This document shows, in pieces, positions 7,511-16,210 of a stretch of DNA of 64,000 bases. The translations under genes were made by a program, and so were the position numbers. Source of the DNA: Cupriavidus basilensis OR16. Its GTDB lineage: Bacteria; Pseudomonadota; Gammaproteobacteria; Burkholderiales; Burkholderiaceae. Position 1 is the stretch's first letter. Every line of letters begins with the position of its first letter. The stretch covers positions 1-64,000 of the forward strand of contig NZ_AHJE01000066.1 of assembly GCF_000243095.1 (NCBI RefSeq), in the 5' to 3' direction. The notes under the pieces are model-generated. The model made no database searches and was not told the origin of the DNA. It saw only the letters and a program-made list of their open reading frames with translations.

Positions 7511-8506
7511 ATGAACGCCCCTGCCCCAGACCGTGCCACCCAGTTCGAAGCCGTGCGCCAAAGCGGAGTCGTCTGCCGACCCGCGCACCTGGGCCTGATC
7601 CGGGTTGCCGGCGAAGATGCCGGCAGCTTCCTCCATACCCAGCTGACCAATGCCGTGGACGACCTGGCCGCCGGCACCGCCCGCCTGGCCGGCTACTGCT
7701 CGCCCAAGGGCCGCCTGCTGGCCAGCTTCCTGATCTGGCGTGACGAGGAAGGCATCGTCCTCCAGCTCTCCGCCGACCTGCAGCCCGCCATCCAGAAGCG
7801 CTTGTCGATGTTCGTGCTGCGCGCCAAGGCCAAGCTGTCCGATCTCACGCCGGCCCGCGCCGTGCTGGGCGTGGCGGGCGCCAACGGCGCCGCCGCCCTG
7901 CTGGCGGCTGGCCTGCCCGCCCCGGCCGAGCCCTGGGCCAGCGCCGCGGCCGCCAGTGCCACCGTGATCCGGCTGCCCGACGGCGCCGGCCTTGCGCGCT
8001 GGCAGGTCGTGCTGCCGGCCGCGCAGGCCGACCAAGTCCAGGCGGCGCTGTCGGCGCAGCTGGTGCCGGTGGATGCCGTGGTGTGGGACTGGCTGGAAGT
8101 GCAGGCCGGCGTGCCGCGCATCGCCGTTGCCACGCAGGAGCAGTTCGTGCCCCAGATGATCAACCTGGAGCTGGTCGGCGGCGTGAGCTTTCGCAAGGGC
8201 TGCTATCCGGGCCAGGAAATCGTCGCGCGCAGCCAGTACCGCGGCACGCTCAAGCGCCGCATGTGGCTGATCCACGGCGAAGGCGAAGTGCCCGCCGCGG
8301 CCTCCGAGATCTTCCGCCCCGAGGATCCTGGGCAGCCCTGCGGCATGGTGGTCAATGCCGCCGCCGCGCCACAAGGCGGCTGGGACGGCCTGGCCGAACT
8401 GAAGATCGATGCGGCGGGTGGCGCGCTGTACCTGGGCAGTGCCACCGGCAGCCCTGTGCGCGTGGGCGAACTGCCCTATGCGGTCCCCTTCGGCGACGCC
8501 GCCTGA
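7511..8506 (+). CDS. ygfZ: Folate-binding Fe-S cluster repair protein YgfZ
   Basis: 331-residue GcvT-like tetrahydrofolate-binding protein that supports the assembly or repair of iron-sulfur enzymes such as MiaB. The family signature KGCYPGQE is present with the functional cysteine at C231, followed by IVARSQYRGTLKRRMW. The ATG at 7511 is preferred because residues after it match the family N-terminus; the open frame extends upstream without conservation. It is followed after 16 bp by a small DUF4936 gene, probably co-transcribed. No damage seen. Confidence 0.93.
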   Translation: MNAPAPDRATQFEAVRQSGVVCRPAHLGLIRVAGEDAGSFLHTQLTNAVDDLAAGTARLAGYCSPKGRLLASFLIWRDEEGIVLQLSADLQPAIQKRLSMFVLRAKAKLSDLTPARAVLGVAGANGAAALLAAGLPAPAEPWASAAAASATVIRLPDGAGLARWQVVLPAAQADQVQAALSAQLVPVDAVVWDWLEVQAGVPRIAVATQEQFVPQMINLELVGGVSFRKGCYPGQEIVARSQYRGTLKRRMWLIHGEGEVPAAASEIFRPEDPGQPCGMVVNAAAAPQGGWDGLAELKIDAAGGALYLGSATGSPVRVGELPYAVPFGDAA

Positions 8507-8522
8507 ACCCCTGGAAAACGCC

Positions 8523-8813
8523 ATGAGCGACCACCTTTACGTCTATTTCCGGGTGCCGGAAGCCCGCGCCGACGAGGCCATTGCGCACTGGCACCGCTGG
8601 ATGGAGACCGTTGCCGAGGCGAGCGGAATTGGTGGTACGCTCTTACGCAGGCCCGAGGCGCGCGACGGCATGCAGACCTGGATGGAAGCCTACGCCGATG
8701 TGCCGCCAGCCTTCGCCCAGCTGCTCGATGGGCTGTGGCGGCAGAGCGGCCTGCAGCCATGGATCAGCGGCGAGCGGCAGGTGGAGCGTTTCGTCGATAT
8801 TGACCAGCTCTGA
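8523..8813 (+). CDS. DUF4936 family protein
   Basis: 96-residue cytoplasmic protein of unknown function, recognised as the small DUF4936 protein that usually follows ygfZ in Burkholderiaceae. It begins MSDHLYVYFRVPEARADEA, with an aromatic-rich N-terminal strand and the conserved QTWMEAYADVP segment, suggesting a ferredoxin-like dimeric alpha-beta-barrel fold, although that is inference. It starts 16 bp after the ygfZ stop, so translation is likely to depend on the same transcript. No signal peptide or membrane segment. Confidence 0.7.
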   Translation: MSDHLYVYFRVPEARADEAIAHWHRWMETVAEASGIGGTLLRRPEARDGMQTWMEAYADVPPAFAQLLDGLWRQSGLQPWISGERQVERFVDIDQL

Positions 8814-8915
8814 TCGTGGCCGTGGCATGGCCCCGCCGCAGTGGCCCGCCAACGATGACATCGCGGCCGATGCAATGAACGTGGCAACCGCAGTGAATGC
8901 AGCAAAGGAAGCGCT

Positions 8916-9763
8916 ATGTGCCTGATTCTGGTGGCCTGGCAATCGCACCCGGACTATGCCCTGGTGGTGGCCGGCAACCGCGACGAGTTCTACGCCCGCC
9001 CGGCGGCGCCCGTGCACTGGTGGGAAGACGCCCCCCAGGTGCTGGCTGGCCGCGACCTGGCGGAAGTGATCGGCGAGCCTGGCACCTGGATGGGCCTGGC
9101 CGGCGACGGCCGCTTTGCTGCCCTGACCAACTACCGCGCGCCTTCCGAGAAGCGCACCGATGCCCGCTCGCGCGGCGAGCTGGTGGCCGGGTTCCTGCGT
9201 GGCGACAGCGATCCGCAATCCTATCTGTCCGGGCTGGTGCCCCGCACCGGCGCCTACAACGGCTTTAACTTGCTGGCGTGCGACCTGCGCGAGCTCTGGT
9301 GGTACAGCAACCGCGGCACATCGCCCTACCCGCAGCGTCTCAAGCCTGGCATCTACGGGCTGTCCAACGCCTTGCTGGACACGCCGTGGCCCAAGGTGCG
9401 CAGCCGCGTCGGCGCGCTCGCCGAGACCCTCGCCGCCGACACCGGCCTGCCCGGCGCCAGCGTCGAGCCCTATCTCGACCTGTTGGCCAACGACCGCCAG
9501 GCACTGGACGCTGAGCTTCCGCGCACCGGCGTGACCCCGGAGTGGGAAAAGCTGCTGTCCTCCGCCTTCATCCGCTCGCCAAGCTATGGCACTCGCGCCA
9601 TGGCTATGGCACTCGCGCCAGCACCGTGCTGCGCGTGCGCCACGACGGCCGCTTCGAGCTCAGCGAGCGCAGCTTCGACGCCACCGGCCGCACCGGCGAG
9701 GTGTCCTACCGCGGCCACCTGCGCGTTGCCCGCGACGCCGGCTCGGTGCAAGCGCCGCGCTAA
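8916..9763 (+). pseudogene. NRDE family protein (TANGO2-like), broken by 20-bp duplication
   Basis: Homologue of the NRDE/TANGO2 family, thought to take part in haem or metabolite homeostasis. The catalytic N-terminal cysteine is exposed after Met (MCLILVAW) and the family motif AGNRDEFYARP follows. The frame is intact for about 228 residues to IRSPSYGTRA, then a 20-bp tandem duplication shifts it. The proper C-terminal part STVLRVRHDGRFELSERSFD runs in the next frame to a stop at 9761-9763. Deleting one repeat unit restores SYGTRASTVLRV exactly, giving a protein of about 275 residues. Whether the duplication is real or a read artefact cannot be told here. Confidence 0.85.
9583..9620 (+). repeat. 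20-bp tandem duplication inside NRDE gene
   Basis: GCTATGGCACTCGCGCCA occurs at 9583-9600 and again at 9603-9620, a period of 20 bp. It adds two bases modulo three and is the sole cause of the frameshift in the NRDE gene. Confidence 0.9.
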
Positions 9764-9774
9764 GGCCAGCTGGC

Positions 9775-10257
9775 TCAGTACTGCCGGGCCACCAGTCCCG
9801 CCGGGCGCAATGCCACGTTCAGCGCCCGGATGGCGGCGGGGTCATTGCGCACGGCCAGCAGCCACGCATCCTCGAAATGCCCGATCTCCAGCAACTGCAC
9901 GCCATGCGGCGCCAGTTCGCGATTGACGTGTGCCAGGTAGAGCGCGGCCGGCTCCATATCGAAATCGTTGTCGTCGCCGCCTAGGGGAATGCCGTCCTCG
10001 TCGTAGAGATCGTCGACATCGATAGCCAAGACACCGGCCGCGCGCAGCGTCCCGAGCCGCGCCACGGCTTGCACGCCCAGCGTGCTGAAATCCCGCCAGT
10101 CCACCTTCACCAGGCAGTGCTCCGCCAGCCAGGGATGCAGCCACGCCGACAGCAGGTCTTCGCCGGCGGGCGGCTCGCCAGACGGTGCGCGGGCAAGGTC
10201 CAGGGCGGGCGTGGCATCGGCCAGGGCCTGGAGCAGGCGGGAACGGATTTCAGACAT
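9775..10257 (-). CDS. Conserved hypothetical protein, acidic
   Basis: 160-residue cytoplasmic protein I cannot assign with confidence. It starts MSEIRSRLLQALADATPALD at the ATG 10255-10257. Its notable features are a WRDFSTLGVQAVARLG helix and a very acidic loop DVDDLYDEDGIPLGGDDNDF. There is no signal peptide, membrane segment or recognisable catalytic motif. It is convergent with the NRDE gene, whose stop lies 11 bp away. Codon use matches the neighbours and the lack of internal stops supports a real gene. Confidence 0.6.
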   Translation of the reverse strand: MSEIRSRLLQALADATPALDLARAPSGEPPAGEDLLSAWLHPWLAEHCLVKVDWRDFSTLGVQAVARLGTLRAAGVLAIDVDDLYDEDGIPLGGDDNDFDMEPAALYLAHVNRELAPHGVQLLEIGHFEDAWLLAVRNDPAAIRALNVALRPAGLVARQY

Positions 10258-10350
10258 AGACAAGATCAACGCGAAAGCGACGGCAAAAACAAAGATCGCG
10301 ATGGTACAGCGTAGACGGCCGGCTGCAAGCCCCGCGTGCTATCGCACCAG

Positions 10351-11250
10351 TCAGGCAACTGCCGCCAGCCTGGCCGGCAGCGCGGTCCGGACCGCCTCGC
10401 TCACGATGCTTGCCAGGCGGGCGGCGGGCGCCTCCAGCTCGGCATCCTTGCGGTAAAGCGCCAGTGCCAGCGAGGGCAGTTCCGGCAGCCCGGCCTCGCC
10501 CGGCTCCCAAGCCCTGACCGATGGCGGCAAGCCCATGTCCGTGCGGATGGTCAGCCCCAGCCCGGCTGCCGCCCCGGCCCACAAACCGCCCAGGCTCGCG
10601 CTGCTGAAGGCCACGCGCCAGGCAATGCCGGCACGGTCCAGCGCGGCTGTGCCGGCCGAGCGGAAACGGCACGGCGGCTCGAACGCCACCAGCGGCAGCG
10701 GGCCGCTGCCTTGCCACGGCACGCGCGTGGCGGCGGGGCCGATCCAGCGCATCGGCAACATGGCTACCTGCTCCATGTGCGGCATCCGCACGCCGTCGTC
10801 CCAGGCCAGCGCCAGGTCCAGCCGGCCAGCGGCCACGCTGTCCAGCAACTCGACATTGCGCGCCACGCGGGCCTCGATCTTGACCTTGGGATGCGCGCGG
10901 GCGAACCGGCCCAGCACCTCGGGCAGCAGCACCTCGCCGAAGTCCTGCTGCAGGCCGAACCGCACCCACCCTTCCAGCGCGACGCCGTGCACGGCGGCGG
11001 CAGCCTCGTCGTTGAGTTCCAGCAGCCTGCGCGCATAGGCCAGCATGGTCTCGCCGGCCTCGGTCAGCGCCAGGCCCCGCCCGGCCTTGCGAAAGATTGC
11101 CGTGCCTGCCTGCTCTTCCAGTTTCTTGAGTTGCGCACTGACCGCCGAGGTCGAGCGGCCGAGCCGGTCGGCGGCTCGCGCATAGCTGCCAAGCTCCATG
11201 CCCGCCACGAAGCTGCGCAGCACATCCAGGTCGAAGTTCAGCAATGCCAT
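10351..11250 (-). CDS. LysR family transcriptional regulator
   Basis: 299-residue LysR-type regulator. The start ATG at 11248-11250 gives MALLNFDLDVLRSFVAGMEL, with the helix-turn-helix in YARAADRLGRSTSAVSAQLK and the recognition-helix follow-up LEEQAGTAIFRKAGRG. This N-terminus is typical of the branch that controls adjacent efflux or metabolic genes. It is divergent from the MFS transporter at 11370, with a 119-bp AT-rich spacer between them, so it probably regulates that transporter. The frame continues open upstream of the ATG but over non-conserved sequence. Confidence 0.88.
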   Translation of the reverse strand: MALLNFDLDVLRSFVAGMELGSYARAADRLGRSTSAVSAQLKKLEEQAGTAIFRKAGRGLALTEAGETMLAYARRLLELNDEAAAAVHGVALEGWVRFGLQQDFGEVLLPEVLGRFARAHPKVKIEARVARNVELLDSVAAGRLDLALAWDDGVRMPHMEQVAMLPMRWIGPAATRVPWQGSGPLPLVAFEPPCRFRSAGTAALDRAGIAWRVAFSSASLGGLWAGAAAGLGLTIRTDMGLPPSVRAWEPGEAGLPELPSLALALYRKDAELEAPAARLASIVSEAVRTALPARLAAVA

Positions 11251-11369
11251 CGCAAACAATCCTGTTATTTGGAATGTTGAGTCAATAATTATCTGATATT
11301 CAGGACTATTCTGGGGCGGCAGAATCGGAGCGTCAAGGCCACAAGTGCCACTTTCCGAAGGATGACCCC

Positions 11370-12584
11370 GTGTCCCGCACTCCCTCCCTGCTTCCGTTCG
11401 CCGCTGCGCCAGGCCATGCCGGCGCGGCCCCTGTCCCATGCCACGGCCCACGCCACGGCCCGGGCCATCGCTGGAAAGTGCTGGCCATCGGCGTTGGCAT
11501 GATGGGGCTCGGCATTGCGCTGAGCGAAGTGCCATGGGGCCTGCTGACCGATCGCTGGGGCGACCGCCGCGTGCTGCTGACCGGCTTGCTGGCCACTGCG
11601 CTGTGGCTCGTGCTGATGGCGGCGTTCGTGGCGCCGCGGCCGGGCCATGTCCCCGGCAACGCCGCGCTGGCGCTGGGCTTGCTGGCGTTGGGCCTGCAGG
11701 GCGGCAGCGTCAACGGCTCCAGCGGGCGCGCCGTGATGGCGTGGTTCCGCGAAGGCGAACGCGGGCTCGCCATGAGCATCCGCCAGACCGCGGTGCCCGC
11801 CGGCGGCGGCATCGGCGCGCTAACCTTGCCGATGCTGGCGCAGGCCTTTGGCTTTGCCGCGGTCTATGGCGTGCTGGCCGCGCTCTGCGGCGTCACCGTT
11901 GTCTTCGCCTGGCGCTGGATGCATGAGCCGCCGGCCGACCCTGCGCGCGCCGTGGCGCCGGCAAGCGGCCCGGCCGGCAAGGCAGGGCCCGGACCGCTGG
12001 GGAACCTGCAAGTCTGGCGGCTGGTGAGCGGCATGGGCCTGATGTGCGTGCCGCAAGTGGCCGTACTGACCTTCGCCACCATCTTCCTGCACGATTTCAG
12101 CCGGATCGGCATTGCCGCGGCCGGCCTGACGGTGGCAGCGGTGCAGGTCGGGGCCGCCGCCATGCGGGTATGGAGCGGGCGCTGGACCGACCGCCACGGC
12201 AACCGCCGCGCCTACATGCGCGCTTGCAGCTTGCTGACCCTGCTGGTGTTCGCTACGCTGGCCGGGCTGACATGGCTGTGCGCCGCCGCACCGGGCCGGC
12301 ACGCCGTGCTCACGCCGGCGCTGATGGCTTGCCTGGTGCTCGGCGGCATCTGCACGTCGGCCTGGCATGGCGTCGCCTTCACCGAGCTGGCGACGATCGC
12401 GGGCGCCAGCCGCGCGGGCACGGCACTCGGGCTGGGCAATACCTTCGCGTTCGCGGGCTTTTTCCTGGTACCGATGGCGATCCCGGTGGTGGCCGCCGGC
12501 TATGGCTGGCCGGCGGTCTGGCTGGCGGCCAGCGGCAGCGCGCTATTGGCGCGGCCCTTGTTCGCGCGGCAGGCCCGCGCCTGA
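11370..12584 (+). CDS. MFS transporter, first transmembrane segment apparently missing
   Basis: Major facilitator superfamily permease of 404 residues in the inner membrane. The loop 2-3 signature GLLTDRWGDRRVLLTG and the later GRWTDRHGNRRAYM repeat place it in the 12-helix family. The start region is odd: the first 35 residues (Ala, Gly, Pro, His rich, with GHAGAAPVPCHGPRHGPGHR) contain no hydrophobic helix, and the first membrane segment visible is VLAIGVGMMGLGIALSEVP, normally helix 2. A deletion near 11440-11475 is therefore likely. It is divergent from the LysR gene, its probable regulator. The substrate is unknown. Confidence 0.8.
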   Translation: MSRTPSLLPFAAAPGHAGAAPVPCHGPRHGPGHRWKVLAIGVGMMGLGIALSEVPWGLLTDRWGDRRVLLTGLLATALWLVLMAAFVAPRPGHVPGNAALALGLLALGLQGGSVNGSSGRAVMAWFREGERGLAMSIRQTAVPAGGGIGALTLPMLAQAFGFAAVYGVLAALCGVTVVFAWRWMHEPPADPARAVAPASGPAGKAGPGPLGNLQVWRLVSGMGLMCVPQVAVLTFATIFLHDFSRIGIAAAGLTVAAVQVGAAAMRVWSGRWTDRHGNRRAYMRACSLLTLLVFATLAGLTWLCAAAPGRHAVLTPALMACLVLGGICTSAWHGVAFTELATIAGASRAGTALGLGNTFAFAGFFLVPMAIPVVAAGYGWPAVWLAASGSALLARPLFARQARA

Positions 12585-12594
12585 AAACAAGCCT

Positions 12595-13020
12595 TTAGCG
12601 CAGCGATTTGCGCATTTCGAGGTGAGCAATGCCAGCCTCCTCGAATTCCTCGCCCACCTGCGCGAAACCCACGCGCGCGTAGAACGGTGCCGCGTAGCTT
12701 TGCGCATTGAGCACCAGCTCGGGGTAGCCAAGCTCCGCGGCCTTGGCCATCAGCGCATCCAGCACCATGGCGCCGACCCCGCTGCCGCGTGCGGGCTTGA
12801 GCACCGCCATGCGGCCGATGTGGCCATCCGGCAGCAGGCGGCCGGTGGCCAGCGCGCTGCCGTCTTCGGCCACCGCGAGAGCGTGCCAGCTCGGCTCATC
12901 CCACTCGTCCCATTCCAGCTCCACCGGCACGCCCTGCTCTTCGACGAAGACGGCGTAGCGGATGGCGCGCGCGGTGTCGCGCACTTCGGACCAGGGGGCG
13001 AGGCGGATGGTGATCGTCAT
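12595..13020 (-). CDS. GNAT family N-acetyltransferase
   Basis: 141-residue acetyl-CoA-dependent N-acetyltransferase of the ElaA/YjcF type. It starts MTITIRLAPWSEVRDTARAI and has FVEEQGVPVELEWDEWD, the hallmark of this subfamily, then GRLLPDGHIGRMAVLKPARG and the acetyl-CoA loop RGSGVGAMVLDALM. The C-terminal AAPFYARVGF is the usual GNAT beta-bulge segment. Length is normal. It is convergent with the MFS gene, with 10 bp between stops, and divergent from the GntR regulator. The acceptor substrate cannot be inferred. Confidence 0.9.
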   Translation of the reverse strand: MTITIRLAPWSEVRDTARAIRYAVFVEEQGVPVELEWDEWDEPSWHALAVAEDGSALATGRLLPDGHIGRMAVLKPARGSGVGAMVLDALMAKAAELGYPELVLNAQSYAAPFYARVGFAQVGEEFEEAGIAHLEMRKSLR

Positions 13021-13173
13021 GATGTTCAAGGCAAAAAGCGATGGAAAAACGCCCCGAGGGGCGGCCGCCATGATACTCCGGCCAAGGCGCAGCAAGCATC
13101 GCCCGCAATTGCTGCACCGCCGCATGACCAGGGTAAGGGTAATTCCCGATCGGCATTCGTCCCGTCAAATTTG

Positions 13174-13186
13174 TATGATGACCATA
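13174..13186. promoter_or_regulatory. Putative GntR operator upstream of the threonate/erythronate operon
   Basis: The imperfect palindrome TATGATGACCATA lies 12 bp before the regulator start. GntR/FadR-type proteins commonly bind short, AT-edged palindromes of this kind, so autoregulation and control of the downstream operon is the natural reading. No experimental consensus was matched. Confidence 0.45.
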
Positions 13187-13198
13187 TTACCTAATCAC

Positions 13199-13963
13199 AT
13201 GAGGCCTTCCGTGTTCCAGAAAGTCCCGGCCAGAGCCCTGACAGACACCGTGGCCGAACAGCTGCTGGAGAAGATCGATAGCGGCGCCTTCGGCCGCGGC
13301 GACAAGCTGCCCACCGAAGCCGTGCTGTCCGAGGAATTCGGCGTCAGCCGCACCGTGATACGCGAAGCCATCGCCCGGCTGCGCCACGAGGGCGTGGTGG
13401 AAGCGCGCCAGGGCAGCGGCGTGTTCGTCACCGAGCAGGCCGGCATCCGGCCGCTGCGCATCGACTACACCGATGTGGCCACGCTCGAATCGGTGTTGCA
13501 TATCGTGGAGTTGCGCCGGGCCATCGAGGCCGAGGTGGCGGCACAGGCGGCACGGGACCGCACCGACGCCAGCATGATGGCCATCGATGCCGCACTCGCC
13601 CGCATTGATGCCGAGGAGGCTGCCGGCGGCGATGGCGTAGCCGCCGACGTGGCCTTTCACCGCACCATCGCCGAAGCCACCGGCAACCCGTTCTTTCTCA
13701 AGACGCTGGCGTTCCTGAGCCAGTATCTCGAGACCGCCACCCGCGTGACCCGTACCAACGAGGCACGCCGCGCGGACTTCTCGCGCCAGGTGCGCGAGGA
13801 GCACCAGGCCATCGTGGCCGCCATCCGCGCCGGCGACGCACTGGCCGCGCGCAACGCGGCCGAAACCCATATGTACAACGCGGCGCGGCGGCTGTCCCAT
13901 GGCGGGCAACCCGACAGCGCCTCCGGCCTTGCCGACGCCCCCGCGCGCGGCCTCCCCCACTGA
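13199..13963 (+). CDS. FadR-type GntR regulator of threonate/erythronate operon
   Basis: 254-residue GntR-family repressor of the FCD (FadR C-terminal) subgroup. The winged-helix part spans about residues 15-75 (GDKLPTEAVLSEEFGVSRTV, then GSGVFVTEQ); the FCD effector domain follows with the metal-ligand residues in FHRTIAEATGNPFF and EEHQAIVAAI. The ATG at 13199 is chosen because MRPSVFQKVPARALTDTVAE is the conserved start; ATGs at 13175 and 13178 are in-frame alternatives. It stops 34 bp before ltnD, all on one strand, so it most likely senses a sugar acid or its phosphate and controls the cluster. Confidence 0.92.
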   Translation: MRPSVFQKVPARALTDTVAEQLLEKIDSGAFGRGDKLPTEAVLSEEFGVSRTVIREAIARLRHEGVVEARQGSGVFVTEQAGIRPLRIDYTDVATLESVLHIVELRRAIEAEVAAQAARDRTDASMMAIDAALARIDAEEAAGGDGVAADVAFHRTIAEATGNPFFLKTLAFLSQYLETATRVTRTNEARRADFSRQVREEHQAIVAAIRAGDALAARNAAETHMYNAARRLSHGGQPDSASGLADAPARGLPH

Positions 13964-13997
13964 ACCACGCATCACCGCCCTCCCGGCAGGAGTCTTC

Positions 13998-14894
13998 ATG
14001 AGCAAATCAATTGGCGTCATCGGCCTCGGCGCGATGGGCAACGGCGTCGCCCACAGCCTGCTGCGCGCCGGCTTCAAGGTGCATGCCTGCGACCTGCGGC
14101 CCGAGGTGCTGCAGCGCTTTGCCGATGCGGGGGGCATCCCCTGCGCCAGCCCGGCGGAGCTCGGCGGCAAATGCGATGTGGTGGTGACGCTGGTGGTCAA
14201 CGCCGCGCAGACCGAGGCCGTGCTGTTCGGCGAACAAGGCGCGGCCAGCGGCCTGCGCCCTGGCACGCTGGTCATTGCCAGCGCGACCGTGCCGCCAAGT
14301 TTCGCCGAGGCGCTGGGCAAGCGGCTGGGCGAGCGTGGCATCCTGCTGCTCGACGCGCCGGTCTCCGGCGGCGCCGCCCGCGCCGCCAGCGGCGAAATGA
14401 CCATGATGACCTCGGGCCCGGCCGAAGCCTATGCGCTGGCCGACGACGTGCTGGCCGCCATGGCCGGCAAGGTCTACCGCCTGGGCGACGCGCATGGCGC
14501 CGGCTCCAAGGTGAAGATCATCAACCAGTTGCTGGCTGGCGTGCATATCGCGGCGGCCGCCGAAGCGATGGCGCTGGGCCTGCGTGAAGGCGTGGATGCC
14601 GATGCCCTGTATGAGGTCATCACCCACAGCGCGGGCAATTCGTGGATGTTCGAGAACCGCGTGCCGCATATCCTGTCGGGCGACTACACACCGCTGTCCG
14701 CGGTCGACATCTTCGTCAAGGATCTTGGCCTGGTGCTCGATACCGCGCGCACCAGCAAATTCCCGCTGCCGCTGTCGGCCGCGGCGCACCAGATGTTCAT
14801 GATGGCATCCAGCGCGGGACACGGCGGCGAAGATGATGCCGCCGTGATCAAGATTTTCCCCGGCATCGAACTGCCGGCGAAGAAGGCTGAGTGA
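13998..14894 (+). CDS. ltnD: L-threonate dehydrogenase
   Basis: NAD-dependent oxidation of L-threonate at C2 to 2-oxo-tetronate, the first step of L-threonate catabolism as described for Cupriavidus necator. 298 residues of the beta-hydroxyacid dehydrogenase family: NAD-binding GLGAMG at residues 8-13, substrate-binding DAPVSGGAARAASG, and the catalytic lysine K173 in GSKVKIINQLL. The specific assignment rests on the adjacent otnK, otnC and otnI genes. Start ATG 13998 follows GGCAGGAG. The stop overlaps the upstream edge of the otnK leader; otnK starts 11 bp further on. Confidence 0.93.
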   Translation: MSKSIGVIGLGAMGNGVAHSLLRAGFKVHACDLRPEVLQRFADAGGIPCASPAELGGKCDVVVTLVVNAAQTEAVLFGEQGAASGLRPGTLVIASATVPPSFAEALGKRLGERGILLLDAPVSGGAARAASGEMTMMTSGPAEAYALADDVLAAMAGKVYRLGDAHGAGSKVKIINQLLAGVHIAAAAEAMALGLREGVDADALYEVITHSAGNSWMFENRVPHILSGDYTPLSAVDIFVKDLGLVLDTARTSKFPLPLSAAAHQMFMMASSAGHGGEDDAAVIKIFPGIELPAKKAE

Positions 14895-14905
14895 GGCGAG
14901 CCAGG

Positions 14906-16210
14906 ATGACTGCACAGAACCCTCGCTCGCTCGCCCTGCTCGGCTGCATCGCCGACGACTTCACCGGCGCCACCGACCTGGCCAACACGCTGGTGCGCAA
15001 CGGCATGCGCACCGTGCAGACCATCGGCGTGCCGGCGGGCGGCGAGGCGCTGCCCGGCGTGGAGCAGGCCGATGCGCTGGTGGTCGCGCTCAAGTCGCGC
15101 ACCATCCCGGCGGCCGACGCCATCGCGCAATCGCTGGCCGCGCTGCGCTGGTTGCAAGCCCAGGGCTGCCGCCAGTTCTTCTTCAAGTACTGCTCCACCT
15201 TCGACTCCACCGATGCCGGCAATATCGGCCCGGTGGCCGAGGCCCTGCTGGCAGCACTTGGCAGCGACTTCACCATCGCCTGCCCGGCATTCCCCGAGAA
15301 CGGCCGGACCATCTTCCGCGGCCACTTGTTCGTTGGCGATGTGCCGCTCAACGAATCGGGCATGGAGAACCACCCGCTCACGCCGATGCATGACGCCAAC
15401 CTGGTGCGCGTGTTGCAACGCCAAAGCCAGGCCAAGGTAGGCCTGCTGCGCTACGACGCGCTGGCACGCGGCAGCGAAGCGGCTCGTCAAGGCATTGCCG
15501 CCTTGCGCGGCGAAGGCGTGCGGCTGGCCATCGCCGATGCCGTGAGCGACGCCGACCTGCACACGCTTGGCGAGGCTTGCGCGGACCTGCCGCTGCTCAC
15601 CGGCGGCTCCGGCCTGGCACTCGGCCTGCCCGCCAACTTCCGCCGCGCCGGCCTGCTGGCGCAACGCGCGGATGCCGACAGCGTGGCGGCCGTGACCGGG
15701 CCGGCCGTGGTGCTGGCCGGCAGCGCGTCCAAGGCGACCAACGCGCAGGTGGCGCAGTGGCTTGTGCGCAAGCGCCCCGCCCTGCGCATCGACCCGCTCG
15801 CGCTGGCGCAAGGCGCGCCGGTGGTTGAGCAGGCGCTCGCCCTGGCCGGCTCCCATGCCGAGCCGGTGCTGTTCTACGCCACCACCACGCCGGACGAGGT
15901 CAAATCCGTGCAGGCCGCGCTGGGCGTGGAACGCGCCGGCCATCTGGTCGAGCAGGCGCTGGCCGACATCGCCGCCGCCCTGAAGGCACGCGGCACGCGC
16001 CGCTTCGTGGTGGCCGGCGGCGAAACCTCGGGCGCCGTGGTGCAGGCGCTGGGTGTGCAAGCCCTGCGCATCGGCACGCAGATCGCGCCGGGCGTGCCCG
16101 CCACCGTCACGCTGGAAGCGCAGCCGCTCGCGCTGGCGCTCAAGTCCGGCAACTTTGGCGGTGTGGACTTCTTTGACGAAGCCGTGCGCCAGCTTGGAGG
16201 TGAAGCATGA
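14906..16210 (+). CDS. otnK: 3-oxo-tetronate kinase
   Basis: ATP-dependent kinase of the former DUF1537 family; phosphorylates 3-oxo-tetronate at O4 so that it can be decarboxylated. 434 residues. The N-terminal domain begins LGCIADDFTGATDLANTLVR, the diagnostic DDFTGA motif; YCSTFDSTDAGNIGP follows, and the nucleotide-binding C-terminal domain has VAGGETSGAVV near residue 370. The ATG at 14906 is preceded by GAGGCGAGCCAGG. Its last codons overlap the otnC start by four bases, indicating translational coupling. Complete and undamaged. Confidence 0.94.
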   Translation: MTAQNPRSLALLGCIADDFTGATDLANTLVRNGMRTVQTIGVPAGGEALPGVEQADALVVALKSRTIPAADAIAQSLAALRWLQAQGCRQFFFKYCSTFDSTDAGNIGPVAEALLAALGSDFTIACPAFPENGRTIFRGHLFVGDVPLNESGMENHPLTPMHDANLVRVLQRQSQAKVGLLRYDALARGSEAARQGIAALRGEGVRLAIADAVSDADLHTLGEACADLPLLTGGSGLALGLPANFRRAGLLAQRADADSVAAVTGPAVVLAGSASKATNAQVAQWLVRKRPALRIDPLALAQGAPVVEQALALAGSHAEPVLFYATTTPDEVKSVQAALGVERAGHLVEQALADIAAALKARGTRRFVVAGGETSGAVVQALGVQALRIGTQIAPGVPATVTLEAQPLALALKSGNFGGVDFFDEAVRQLGGEA

